59,250 bases of DNA from positions 1-59,250 of IMG/VR virus record IMGVR_UViG_3300010885_034940; one strand, 5' to 3'. The position numbers were made by a program, and so were the translations under genes. The notes beneath the pieces were generated by a model. It made no database searches, was not told the origin of the DNA, and worked only from the letters and a program-made list of their open reading frames with translations. The first letter of the stretch is position 1. Every line of letters begins with the position of its first letter. Of the stretch, positions 8,837 through 16,076 are shown one piece after another. This DNA comes from a virus.

Positions 8837-10892
8837 ATTGACAGAAGAGATTAAAAAATATTCAGTCGAACCAGAAAACGCAGAAAAAAATTTCATTCTA
8901 GCGAATTTATACGATGGTATGGGGCAAACTGCCGCTGCTATCTCTTTTTATTTGAGAGCAGCTGAAAGAACTGAAGACCAAGACTTGATGTATGAGTGTA
9001 TGGTTAAGGTTGGCAATTGTTTTGACAAACAAGGAAATAGACATAATACTGTTCGTGGCATATATAAACATGCTATTAGATTACGTCCTGATAGACCAGA
9101 GGCGTATTATCTCTTAGCAAAGTTTGATAATTTCTATCAAAATCATGTTGATGCATATATTTTCTCAAATATTGCTTTAGAATCTTCAAACCTAGACTCA
9201 GTAAAACTCAGAACAGATGTTGGTTATGTTGGAAAATATGGTCTACTTTATGAGAAAGCAGTTTCTTCTTGGCTTTGGGGAAAAATTGAGGAGTGCTATA
9301 GTCTATTTTCAGATATAGTAAAAAATCACTGGAATTATTTGAATCCGTGGTATCAAACCTCAACAAAAAATTGTCTAAAGAATTATGGATTTCAAGATTT
9401 ATTAAATTTGATACAGCCAAGAAAAATAGTTGATTGCTTCACTTATTATGATGAAACTTGTAAGGAAATGTTATTACTGAGATATTTGATCATGAACGAT
9501 CACGTTGATCATTTTGTTGTATCAGAATCAAATAGAACACAAACTGGAAAGTTAATTCAAAGAAAACTACGACAAACACTAAAAGAACTCAATATACCAT
9601 CTGATAAATTTATATTTGCTGATGTTGATATACCCGATGATGACAATTTGCAAATTGAAGAAATAGATAAATTGAATTCTTATCAAAATCAAAACAATGA
9701 ATCATATAAAACAAGAGCAAGAGAAAGACTACAGAAAAATGGACTGCATCAAGTATTAGATCAATTTGATAACGATACGATTTTTATTGTCAGCGACTGT
9801 GATGAAATAATTGATGCTGTACGTCATTTGCCGAATGTTATTGACATTGTAAGTAAGAACAGAGATAGAGTTATAAAAATACCATTAGTGCATACTGAAG
9901 GTAGAGCTAATCTTAGAGTAATGAATACAACTAAGGTTACACCTAAACAGTGGGATGGTGCGATGTTTGTATGCACAAAAGAACATTTGTTAAAAGCAAC
10001 AGTTATTCAAATTAGATCAAACATTTATAATCCATATAATATTGCATATATTACTTATGAAGGTAAACGAATTGAAGATATGGGCTGGCATTTTTCTTGG
10101 ATGGGTGATGCTAATAGAAGAAAGAAAAAGCTTAGTGGATTTGTTCACTCAAACGAAAAACTAGATTTTCTTAAGACTAATAGTTATGACAGTAAAGAAA
10201 CATTAGAAAGAATGGAAATTGAGCCTAGGATTGGTGATATTTCTATTAGTTGCGAAGCAAATACTATTCTTGTTCCATATCCAGATGAAAAATTGCCAAA
10301 TATTATATTCCAAAACAAAATTTTAAATGATTTCTTCATTAATGGTATTAATTACGATAGCGAAGAAGATTATGTTTCTAAATTACTAGAAAATGAATAT
10401 CAAAATGCATGCAGTTCACAAACCGACATTTTCAAACATCTCCCAACACTACGCAACCTAGCTAAAGAATGCAATCATGTAACGGAAATGGGAGTGCGTA
10501 CTGGTCAATCAACAAGAGCGCTTTTAGTTGAACCAGTAATATTGCGGTCTTATGATCTATATTTGGACAATGATGTATCAAAACTATTTGAATTAGCAAG
10601 ATCAGCTGATAAAGATGTACAGTACATTCAAGCAGACACTTTAAAATTAGAAATAGAAGAAACAGATCTGTTGTTTATAGATACAGAACATACATATGAA
10701 CAACTTTCAGCAGAACTTGAATTACACCATAATAAGGCAAGAAAATATATTGCATTTCATGATACTGATAAACCATATGCTGAAGTATTACTTCCAGCAA
10801 TTATTGAATTTATGATTAAGCATCCAGAATGGGATTTCCATTATCATTCTAAGGAATGTCACGGATTTACTGTCATCAGAAGAAAACAATAA
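8829..10892 (+). CDS. TPR - GT17-like glycosyltransferase - SAM methyltransferase fusion
   Basis: Three parts are visible in 687 aa. Residues 1 to about 190 are TPR-like helical repeats. Residues about 200-470 match GT17 (N-acetylglucosaminyltransferase-like): IVDCFTYYDE, VSESNRTQTGK, IVSDCDEIID and GWHFSWMG. Residues about 535-687 are a class I methyltransferase with TEMGVRTGQSTRALL (SAM loop), LLFIDTEHTYEQ and FHDT. Such fusions make and cap glycans. It closes the glycan cluster and is followed by the structured RNA. Confidence 0.75.
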   Translation: MLELTEEIKKYSVEPENAEKNFILANLYDGMGQTAAAISFYLRAAERTEDQDLMYECMVKVGNCFDKQGNRHNTVRGIYKHAIRLRPDRPEAYYLLAKFDNFYQNHVDAYIFSNIALESSNLDSVKLRTDVGYVGKYGLLYEKAVSSWLWGKIEECYSLFSDIVKNHWNYLNPWYQTSTKNCLKNYGFQDLLNLIQPRKIVDCFTYYDETCKEMLLLRYLIMNDHVDHFVVSESNRTQTGKLIQRKLRQTLKELNIPSDKFIFADVDIPDDDNLQIEEIDKLNSYQNQNNESYKTRARERLQKNGLHQVLDQFDNDTIFIVSDCDEIIDAVRHLPNVIDIVSKNRDRVIKIPLVHTEGRANLRVMNTTKVTPKQWDGAMFVCTKEHLLKATVIQIRSNIYNPYNIAYITYEGKRIEDMGWHFSWMGDANRRKKKLSGFVHSNEKLDFLKTNSYDSKETLERMEIEPRIGDISISCEANTILVPYPDEKLPNIIFQNKILNDFFINGINYDSEEDYVSKLLENEYQNACSSQTDIFKHLPTLRNLAKECNHVTEMGVRTGQSTRALLVEPVILRSYDLYLDNDVSKLFELARSADKDVQYIQADTLKLEIEETDLLFIDTEHTYEQLSAELELHHNKARKYIAFHDTDKPYAEVLLPAIIEFMIKHPEWDFHYHSKECHGFTVIRRKQ

Positions 10893-10895
10893 ATA
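10888..10895 (+). promoter_or_regulatory. late-promoter-like AATAAATA
   Basis: AATAAATA overlaps the stop of the fusion gene and fits the relaxed NATAAATA late element described for T4-like cyanophages. It would start transcription around 10901, at the foot of the RNA stem. An 8-nt A/T-rich match is weak evidence on its own. Confidence 0.25.
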
Positions 10896-11038
10896 AAGAT
10901 GTCTGGCTTGATGCGCAAGCAGCAGTTGAGAGGAAGCTGGAGGGATTAATCCCGCACACCTAATGCAATTTCCGCCTCAGTGGTAAGGAGCCTGACTGGT
11001 TCACTGCGGCACCCTGATTGGACGATCCAATACATCTT
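10896..11038 (+). ncRNA. candidate structured RNA, branched, closed by a 7-bp stem
   Basis: This 143-nt non-coding stretch is clearly richer in G+C than its surroundings. AAGATGT (10896-10902) pairs perfectly with ACATCTT (11032-11038). Inside are GCTTG/CAAGC (10906-10920), TGAG-A-GGAA with TTCC-GC-CTCA (927-935 with 970-979 of the 10.9-kb block) enclosing GGGA-TTAA-TCCC, and ATTGGA-CGA-TCCAAT (11017-11031). The next gene's ribosome site (AAGGAG) follows at once. It may be a cis-regulatory leader or a small RNA. It does not match the cobalamin, glutamine/downstream-peptide, SAM or fluoride riboswitch motifs I could compare from memory. Confidence 0.6.
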
Positions 11039-11051
11039 ATAAGGAGTAACG

Positions 11052-11273
11052 ATGGCTGAGATAGAAAAAGAGGCAAGTTGTACAAACTGTGGTTCAGTCT
11101 ACAGATTAATGTATGACACTGATTCAGTTAGTTATGAAGCAGATAATTGCCCATTTTGTGGAGACCTTATCAACGGATATGATAATGACTTTGACTTCAA
11201 ATCAGAAGAAGAAGATATGAACATGGATGATTGGAACTACGAAGATAGTGACGATGATTTTCGTAGGAATTGA
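11052..11273 (+). CDS. small acidic zinc-ribbon protein
   Basis: The 73-aa protein has two CxxC knuckles (CTNC and CPFC) about 23 residues apart and a very acidic tail rich in Asp and Glu. It probably binds zinc; the tail could mimic DNA or bind a basic partner. A good ribosome site (AAGGAG) follows the structured RNA. It overlaps the RuvC-like gene by 20 nt. Confidence 0.75.
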   Translation: MAEIEKEASCTNCGSVYRLMYDTDSVSYEADNCPFCGDLINGYDNDFDFKSEEEDMNMDDWNYEDSDDDFRRN

Positions 11274-11865
11274 CTATAGCCTAACATCCCCATGCGTTTG
11301 CGTAAGTAAGAATAAAGTTTTTGCTGATAGCTATTTTCACTTCTTAACTGATAACAAAAGATTAGTTGGTAAAGTTGGTAATATTTTTGGTGATGAGCAT
11401 GACGAATATCTCTGCGATCAACAGAGGTATGAGAACATTGCTGCTTGGGTATTGAATATTATCAATCCAATAAGAGAGCAAGATCATTATATTCTGATTG
11501 AAGATTATTCTTTCGGTTCTAAGGGCAGAGTTTTTAATCTAGCTGAAAATTGCGGATTATTGAAATACATGCTCTATAAAGAACAATTCAAATTCTTTAC
11601 AGTTCCACCAACAGTTGTCAAAAAGTATGCAACTGGTAAAGGTAATGCTGATAAGCAAAAAATGTACGATGCATTCCATACTATGACTGATATTGATCTG
11701 ATTCCTATATTTTCAAATACAAATAAACTAGCTTCTCCCGTGACTGACATTGTAGATGCATTTTACTTGACTCATTATATGCAAGATAGTATACTCAATA
11801 AAGACATGGAGAAATTAAATGCTGCAACAAAAAGAAAAGGAAAAAGAAGTGATACAAAATTGTGA
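11254..11865 (+). CDS. RuvC-like Holliday junction endonuclease
   Basis: The 203-aa protein has a retroviral-integrase/RNase H fold signature: FVGIDYS (Asp7), ILIEDYSFGSKG (Glu), GKGNADKQKM and DIVDAFYLTHY (Asp). These are the acidic catalytic positions of RuvC-type resolvases. It would resolve branched DNA before packaging. The ATG at 11254 is preferred to an upstream in-frame ATG because it places GIDYS at the N-terminus as in the family. Confidence 0.78.
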   Translation: MIFVGIDYSLTSPCVCVSKNKVFADSYFHFLTDNKRLVGKVGNIFGDEHDEYLCDQQRYENIAAWVLNIINPIREQDHYILIEDYSFGSKGRVFNLAENCGLLKYMLYKEQFKFFTVPPTVVKKYATGKGNADKQKMYDAFHTMTDIDLIPIFSNTNKLASPVTDIVDAFYLTHYMQDSILNKDMEKLNAATKRKGKRSDTKL

Positions 11866-12202
11866 TGCAGTTGTGTGGTTCTCTTATAAGGATGAAACTG
11901 GTACGAGTACAAAAATGACTTTTATGAAGTCAGCAAAACAAGTTAAACCAACTGAACTTGGTTACAAATACAATATCTTAATGTTTAAAGAATGCGATGA
12001 TGAATCTATAGATGTTTTCTCTGCAATTATTGGCGACCCACAAGCATATGTTACAAGAGTGGGAAACCTTGGGTATCATGGACTAATGCTGAAACACAAA
12101 TCTTGCTCTAAGAAAGACATTAAAACACTATTTCAGTCCACTCTAGATAATTGGGGATTCAATAAATTACAGATATCTAAAGTATTGAAATCGTTAGCTT
12201 AA
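11819..12202 (+). CDS. conserved-looking hypothetical protein
   Basis: A 127-aa soluble protein of unknown function overlapping the 3' end of the RuvC-like gene. The body has mixed alpha/beta character and a basic C-terminus (NKLQISKVLKSLA). The start is uncertain; GTG at 11849 is an alternative. No family recognised. Confidence 0.6.
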   Translation: MLQQKEKEKEVIQNCDAVVWFSYKDETGTSTKMTFMKSAKQVKPTELGYKYNILMFKECDDESIDVFSAIIGDPQAYVTRVGNLGYHGLMLKHKSCSKKDIKTLFQSTLDNWGFNKLQISKVLKSLA

Positions 12203-12208
12203 TTTCCC

Positions 12209-12237
12209 TTTACTTTTACAGTTCAATATAGTATAAT
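12209..12237 (+). promoter_or_regulatory. promoter TTTACT-N17-TATAAT
   Basis: TTTACT (12209-12214) and TATAAT (12232-12237) are 17 nt apart. A short leader with AGGAGA precedes the ATG at 12261. The hexamers are the same as upstream of the gp32 gene and the 19.5-kb tRNAs. Confidence 0.65.
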
Positions 12238-12260
12238 GATATCTCAAATAGGAGATCGTT

Positions 12261-12503
12261 ATGTACAATTACAATTACCTTGTTGATCGATTGAAAGAAT
12301 CTGTCATTACAGTTACCTTTACAAAAGTTGACGGTTCTGAGCGCACGATGACTTGCACGCTGCTGCCAAGTTATCTGCCTGAACAATATCGCAATAATGC
12401 ACCAATCCTCAGCGAGGAAGTTGGTAATGTTATTTCAGCATGGGACGTCAATGCTGGTGGCTGGCGTTCATTTCGGATTGATTCGGTGAAGAGCGTACGA
12501 TAA
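12261..12503 (+). CDS. small hypothetical protein
   Basis: An 80-aa protein, beta-rich by eye (VITVTFTKVDGSERTMTCTL), ending GGWRSFRIDSVKSVR. Its own promoter and ribosome site lie upstream and its TAA overlaps the next ATG (TAATG). Function unknown; position and promoter suggest early expression. Confidence 0.7.
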   Translation: MYNYNYLVDRLKESVITVTFTKVDGSERTMTCTLLPSYLPEQYRNNAPILSEEVGNVISAWDVNAGGWRSFRIDSVKSVR

Positions 12504-13549
12504 TGGCAAAGTTAGATAAGTCTGAGATCAGAAAGAAAATGGTCTCTGATGTTGAACCTGTGTGGACTCAGAATTACACAGAAGCAGATATTATTAAAGC
12601 TGTCAATTGGTACAATCTTAACAAGACTGACAAGGATGCTGCAAAGTATCTTGGGGTTGGTGTTAATATTGCACGCAACTTTATGACGCTGGCTTGGGCG
12701 AAACGTATGGTTTCTCGTGGCTGTGTATTGAATGAGAAAGCCGCAGAAACGATGAATCGAATGCAGAACGAACTCAACGAAGTCGTCAAAATGCAAGCAC
12801 CTGTTGTAGATGACGATAATGTTGTCTCTATTCAAGAGCGTGTTCAGAGCAAAGTCGATTATTACATTATGGAACTTGAAGGTAAGTTTGATGACGTATT
12901 TCATCGACGATCGACCGAAGATTTTCATCCCTACACTTGGATGATGGAGAATGGCGTCAAGCCAATGCATGCAACCAAGATAGCGGAACACTTCCGTGAT
13001 CGGGCAAGGGAATTTGTCAAGATCATTCAGGAACGCAAGACTGATACTTATATCAAGGAATCCTATCCGCGATCGCATAAGGATTATTGTCATGCGGCAA
13101 ATATTCTAACTATGTTCATGAGTGATGCCGAGAAACTTGCAGCAAACAAAAATGCAGCTAAGAAACCGCGCAAGAAGAAACCAGTCTCCTTTGAGAAGCG
13201 TGTAAAAGGCATCAAGTGCCTCAGTCGCGAGGATAGCCTAAAGATACAGTCTATTGATCCAGTTAAGATCCTTGGAGTCCAACAGCTCTGGGTTTATAAC
13301 GTCAAGACTCGTAAACTGGGCGTCTATAACGCTACCGATGCATCTGGTCTGGACGTAAAAGGTTCAGCAATTATTGGTTTCAATGCGAATTCAATTTCTA
13401 AGACTCTACGAAAGCCTGAAAAGATTCTAAAGTCCGTCACCGAATCTGGAAAGGTGGCTCTGAGGAAGGTTATGGACGACATCAATTCCAAGCCTATCAA
13501 ACTGAATGGTCGTATCAATAAGGATACCATTTTGCTCCGAGTGGTATAA
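12503..13549 (+). CDS. hypothetical protein of a T4-like phage type
   Basis: A 348-aa protein. The N-terminal part (about 20-75) looks like a helix-turn-helix segment (DIIKAVNWYNLNKTDKDAAK then LGVGVNIARNFM). A Lys-rich linker lies near 205-220 (KKPRKKKPVSFEKR). The C-terminal domain has VQQLWVYNVKTRKLGVYN, which I associate with uncharacterised T4-like proteins. DNA binding is possible but unproved. It is translationally coupled to the preceding 80-aa gene. Confidence 0.75.
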   Translation: MAKLDKSEIRKKMVSDVEPVWTQNYTEADIIKAVNWYNLNKTDKDAAKYLGVGVNIARNFMTLAWAKRMVSRGCVLNEKAAETMNRMQNELNEVVKMQAPVVDDDNVVSIQERVQSKVDYYIMELEGKFDDVFHRRSTEDFHPYTWMMENGVKPMHATKIAEHFRDRAREFVKIIQERKTDTYIKESYPRSHKDYCHAANILTMFMSDAEKLAANKNAAKKPRKKKPVSFEKRVKGIKCLSREDSLKIQSIDPVKILGVQQLWVYNVKTRKLGVYNATDASGLDVKGSAIIGFNANSISKTLRKPEKILKSVTESGKVALRKVMDDINSKPIKLNGRINKDTILLRVV

Positions 13550-13552
13550 ATA
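13545..13552 (+). promoter_or_regulatory. late-promoter-like TATAAATA
   Basis: An exact TATAAATA, the T4 late promoter consensus, overlaps the stop of the 348-aa gene and lies 42 nt before the SprT-like gene. Its flanks make the palindrome GGTATAAATACC. Confidence 0.4.
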
Positions 13553-13593
13553 CCATTGCAATAATCCCATATTATCCTATAGGAGAAATTCTC

Positions 13594-14118
13594 ATGCTTA
13601 GAATAAGCGGAAAGAAAAAACTTCGTAAAGATGATATTCAAATATTGAGAGAAGCAGCTAAGTTTACATTAGACAAGCTTGTGGCACCATCGATTCAGAA
13701 GAAAATCAGCGTTCGTATTCGTCTAAACGATGACTGCGATGGCTGGGAAGGCGAGTGTTGCTATGTTGGCAATGAAAACAATATTCGCAAATTCGACATA
13801 TCTGTTTCATTAAACAGAATGAATGAAAATGCGAAGAAACCAATTGCAAGAATGAAAGAACCGATTCGAACTATTATACATGAATTGGTTCATGTTAAGC
13901 AGTATGCAAACAATCAGTTGTTTGATTATAAAGATGGAAAAACCAAATTTGAGGGTCAGATTTATAAGAGAACCACTCCATCTTTCAAATATACTGATTA
14001 TGAAAGGTATTGGGACAGTCCATGGGAAGTAGAAGCCTATGGCAGAACCGAGGGGATCTATGAATTGTTTAAAATCAATCATAGAAGAAAACAACGTAAT
14101 GAGAGTGTAAAGAAATAG
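13594..14118 (+). CDS. SprT-like zinc metallopeptidase domain protein
   Basis: The 174-aa protein contains HELVH (HExxH zinc site) followed about 45 residues later by WEVEAYGRTEG, giving a third acidic ligand as in SprT-like and related minimal zincins. The ribosome site AGGAGA precedes the ATG. It may be a processing protease or act on DNA-protein crosslinks like SprT/Spartan; the substrate is not evident. Confidence 0.65.
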   Translation: MLRISGKKKLRKDDIQILREAAKFTLDKLVAPSIQKKISVRIRLNDDCDGWEGECCYVGNENNIRKFDISVSLNRMNENAKKPIARMKEPIRTIIHELVHVKQYANNQLFDYKDGKTKFEGQIYKRTTPSFKYTDYERYWDSPWEVEAYGRTEGIYELFKINHRRKQRNESVKK

Positions 14119-14122
14119 GATC

Positions 14123-14305
14123 ATGTCTAAGAAAAAGCGTTATGAGTATTTTGAGCGTTCAAATGAAGATTACTCTGAGCGTCGAGCAAAGAAGCGCGCA
14201 ATGAGAGAAGAACATAAAGATAAGTGGCGTTACAATCAAGAAATAGGTGACGAAGATGGATTCCAAGATGAAGTTGACGATTGGGAAGGATATCATTCTA
14301 GATAA
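14123..14305 (+). CDS. small highly charged protein
   Basis: A 60-aa protein, very basic in the first half (KKKRYEYFERS, RRAKKRAMREEHKDK) and acidic in the second (DEDGFQDEVDDWEG). No domain recognised. It starts 4 nt after the SprT-like gene and its 3' end overlaps the next small gene. Confidence 0.6.
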   Translation: MSKKKRYEYFERSNEDYSERRAKKRAMREEHKDKWRYNQEIGDEDGFQDEVDDWEGYHSR

Positions 14306-14492
14306 GAATGAGCGTCTTAGCACATATCGTAATAAGATCAACGGTATAATCTATTACACCACATCAAAGTATAATCCGGTGTTTCACGACGGCGAAGAAT
14401 TTCTGGCTGTATTTCAAAAGCCAACAAACCCATATGAGCGTAGAGTCAACTATATTGCTCGCGCTGCACTTGAAAAAGTCCAGATTGCGTAA
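14268..14492 (+). CDS. small hypothetical protein
   Basis: A 74-aa protein starting MKLTIGKDIILDKNERL, with upstream in-frame ATGs at 14247 and 14256. It overlaps the preceding gene by 38 nt. Its TAA stop is the first three bases of the conserved promoter box at 14490. Function unknown. Confidence 0.5.
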   Translation: MKLTIGKDIILDKNERLSTYRNKINGIIYYTTSKYNPVFHDGEEFLAVFQKPTNPYERRVNYIARAALEKVQIA

Positions 14493-14548
14493 GTTATTGA
14501 TTTCATTAAAATTTTCAATATTGCCTTTTTCGTGTATTCGGGCATAAT
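14490..14548 (+). promoter_or_regulatory. boxed promoter 1 (A/T box + TTGCCT-N16-CATAAT)
   Basis: A divergent copy of the AAGTTATTGATTTTATTAGA box (14491-14514) is followed by TTGCCT (14521-14526), a 16-nt spacer and CATAAT (14543-14548). The ATG of the SWIM gene is at 14555, exactly 7 nt after the -10, so the mRNA is predicted to be leaderless. Confidence 0.65.
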
Positions 14549-14554
14549 GATACT

Positions 14555-14977
14555 ATGATGAGCAATTTTAATAATATGCAAATCCCAGTAGCTGGATCCG
14601 TCGTTCGCGTCACGACTAAGCATCGCAATGTGATGCTCAGCGACCCGGATCTGTATATGTACAACACGTATGAGGGCACTGTCGTTCCGAGCGAACGATG
14701 GGTTGCTCCCAACACATTCAGCATGAGTGGAGACTCTAAGATCGCGATTCGCGTCATAGATCCATCTTTCGTGCATAAGATTGAAGTCCTTAGCGGCAAA
14801 CTAGCCAAGGCAGCTGTAGCTTCTGGCGTGCGTATATTCCGCGTCAAGTCAGATAAGAACACATATACCGTCACAATTCAGGCGAATAGATATAAGTGTA
14901 CATGCGTTGGTTTTCAATTCCATCGCTACTGTCGCCACACTAAAGCTGTGGCTGCTAAACTTGGAGCAAAGAAATGA
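14555..14977 (+). CDS. SWIM zinc-finger protein
   Basis: The 140-aa protein ends with a SWIM-type zinc finger, CTC...YCRH (CxCxnCxH), preceded by the typical beta strands YTVTIQANRYKC. SWIM domains bind DNA or protein. The N-terminal 100 residues are beta-rich and unassigned. The gene is G+C-rich compared with its neighbours and is driven by a boxed promoter; the ATGATG start has no ribosome site. It overlaps the next gene by 4 nt. Confidence 0.75.
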   Translation: MMSNFNNMQIPVAGSVVRVTTKHRNVMLSDPDLYMYNTYEGTVVPSERWVAPNTFSMSGDSKIAIRVIDPSFVHKIEVLSGKLAKAAVASGVRIFRVKSDKNTYTVTIQANRYKCTCVGFQFHRYCRHTKAVAAKLGAKK

Positions 14978-15303
14978 AAATAAAAGTTGCACTCTTATCT
15001 CTCTTGATCGCTGTAACACCAACAGCACAGGCTGACGGTAAACATCGGAATCGACACTACAATCATCACGATCACTATCCAGCAAACTATTATGACAATG
15101 GAAGCGATTCAGATGATGCAGCTTGGGCTGTAGGTGGATTGTTGCTTGGAGCAATACTGTTTGGTGGCGGGAACCGTCGACATCAATCTCCAAATCCGCC
15201 ACCAGCTCGGCGAGTGATGACTTGTTATGATACGGTTGAGTATGATACGCAACACAAACCATATGTGCAGCGTGTCTGTTATGAAACGACGGAACAACAA
15301 TAA
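14974..15303 (+). CDS. exported protein with signal peptide and glycine-rich membrane segment
   Basis: The 109-aa protein begins with a Sec signal peptide (MKIKVALLSLLIAVTPTAQA, cut likely after AQA). A His- and Tyr-rich stretch and a hydrophobic segment WAVGGLLLGAILFGGG follow. Two Cys in the tail (MTCYDT and RVCYET) may form a disulphide. It resembles small envelope proteins of Gram-negative bacteria, so envelope modification or exclusion is possible. Confidence 0.65.
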   Translation: MKIKVALLSLLIAVTPTAQADGKHRNRHYNHHDHYPANYYDNGSDSDDAAWAVGGLLLGAILFGGGNRRHQSPNPPPARRVMTCYDTVEYDTQHKPYVQRVCYETTEQQ

Positions 15304-15371
15304 TAACAGCAGGAATGCTTGAAGTGAATAATATAATATATCATTTTTTTAATCTCTGGGAAGGGTTTAGA

Positions 15372-15593
15372 ATGAAGAAAGTGAGTAAGATGAGGATTGA
15401 CCTCAAAGGTCCTTACGGGAATGCTTTTGCTCTATTGGCAATTGCCGGAAGGTTGGGTCGTAAACTGAATTTAGAACCTGGTGTTCGTGAAATGATTCAC
15501 TGGGATATGACGCGATCAGATTACAATCACATGGTTGATGTTTTTGATCGTGAGTTTAGTGATCAGGTTACTCTGATCAACAAGCCAAAATAA
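15372..15593 (+). CDS. small hypothetical protein
   Basis: A 73-aa protein starting MKKVSKMRIDLKGPYGNAF, behind the ribosome site GGGAAGGG. An in-frame ATG at 15315 would add 19 poorly coding residues and is rejected. The sequence (LLAIAGRLGRKLNLEPG) looks like a small helical phage protein of unknown function. It is followed directly by the tRNA-Leu gene. Confidence 0.65.
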   Translation: MKKVSKMRIDLKGPYGNAFALLAIAGRLGRKLNLEPGVREMIHWDMTRSDYNHMVDVFDREFSDQVTLINKPK

Positions 15594-15598
15594 TACAA

Positions 15599-15682
15599 GC
15601 GAGTGTGGTGGAATTGGTATACACATCAGACTTAAAATCTGCCGCCTATGGCATGTGGGTTCGAGTCCCACCACTCGCACCA
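15599..15682 (+). tRNA. tRNA-Leu (anticodon UAA)
   Basis: The acceptor GCGAGTG pairs with CACTCGC, the anticodon loop is CTTAAAA, there is a long class II variable arm, a T-arm GTGGG-TTCGAGT-CCCAC, and CCA is encoded. It reads UUA, and UUG by wobble. Confidence 0.95.
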
Positions 15683-15711
15683 GTTTCTGGGCGCATAGCT
15701 CATTATTTTCT

Positions 15712-15978
15712 ATGAATAAAGAACAAGAACTATTAGTTGTTTTGACAGAAGAATGCGGTGAAGTCATTCAAGCTTCTTCTAAGATTCTTAGGTTTGGATT
15801 GAACTCTAAGAATCCTTATAGCAATAAGAACAACAAAGAACAGCTAGAACAAGAGCTCGGCGATCTTATGTGTCTTATTAGAGCCCTAACAGAGAACGGT
15901 ACTATAGATCTTGATAGTGTCTTAGCTGCAGCTGAGAAAAAGAGAAAAAAGCTTGAAAAATACCTTAAAAATCAATAA
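15712..15978 (+). CDS. MazG-like nucleotide pyrophosphohydrolase
   Basis: The 88-aa protein has the MazG-type motif EECGEVIQASSK (ExxxE) and the second acidic motif QELGDLMCLI (ExxD), the metal ligands of all-alpha NTP pyrophosphatases. Phage MazG-like enzymes may adjust dNTP pools or (p)ppGpp. The ATG at 15712 is chosen; the upstream in-frame ATG at 15655 lies inside the tRNA gene. Confidence 0.75.
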   Translation: MNKEQELLVVLTEECGEVIQASSKILRFGLNSKNPYSNKNNKEQLEQELGDLMCLIRALTENGTIDLDSVLAAAEKKRKKLEKYLKNQ

Positions 15979-15984
15979 GTTGCG

Positions 15985-16043
15985 TAAGTTATTGATTCTA
16001 TTAGAGTTTTTGCTATTGTCTTTTTTGAGCGTTCAGGCATAAT
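15985..16043 (+). promoter_or_regulatory. boxed promoter 2 (A/T box + TTGTCT-N16-CATAAT)
   Basis: The box AAGTTATTGATTCTATTAGA (from 15986) precedes TTGTCT (16016-16021), a 16-nt spacer and CATAAT (16038-16043). ATGATG begins at 16050, 7 nt after the -10, opening the leader ORF at 16050-16076. Confidence 0.7.
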
Positions 16044-16049
16044 GATACT

Positions 16050-16076
16050 ATGATGAATGAACGAGGTAATGTCTGA
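16050..16076 (+). CDS. leaderless 8-codon leader ORF (MMNERGNV)
   Basis: An ATG at the predicted transcription start opens 8 codons ending in TGA at 16074-16076, which overlaps the ATG of the AAA+ gene (TGATG). A GAGG inside it lies 11 nt before that ATG. Termination there could couple translation to the AAA+ gene. The same layout occurs at 22166. Confidence 0.4.
   Translation: MMNERGNV

Noticed and set aside
10896-11038. Cobalamin riboswitch, prompted by the B12-dependent reductase in the window
   Set aside because: The B12-box and the usual core motifs are not visible, and the RNA lies 4.6 kb downstream of nrdJ, before a different gene.
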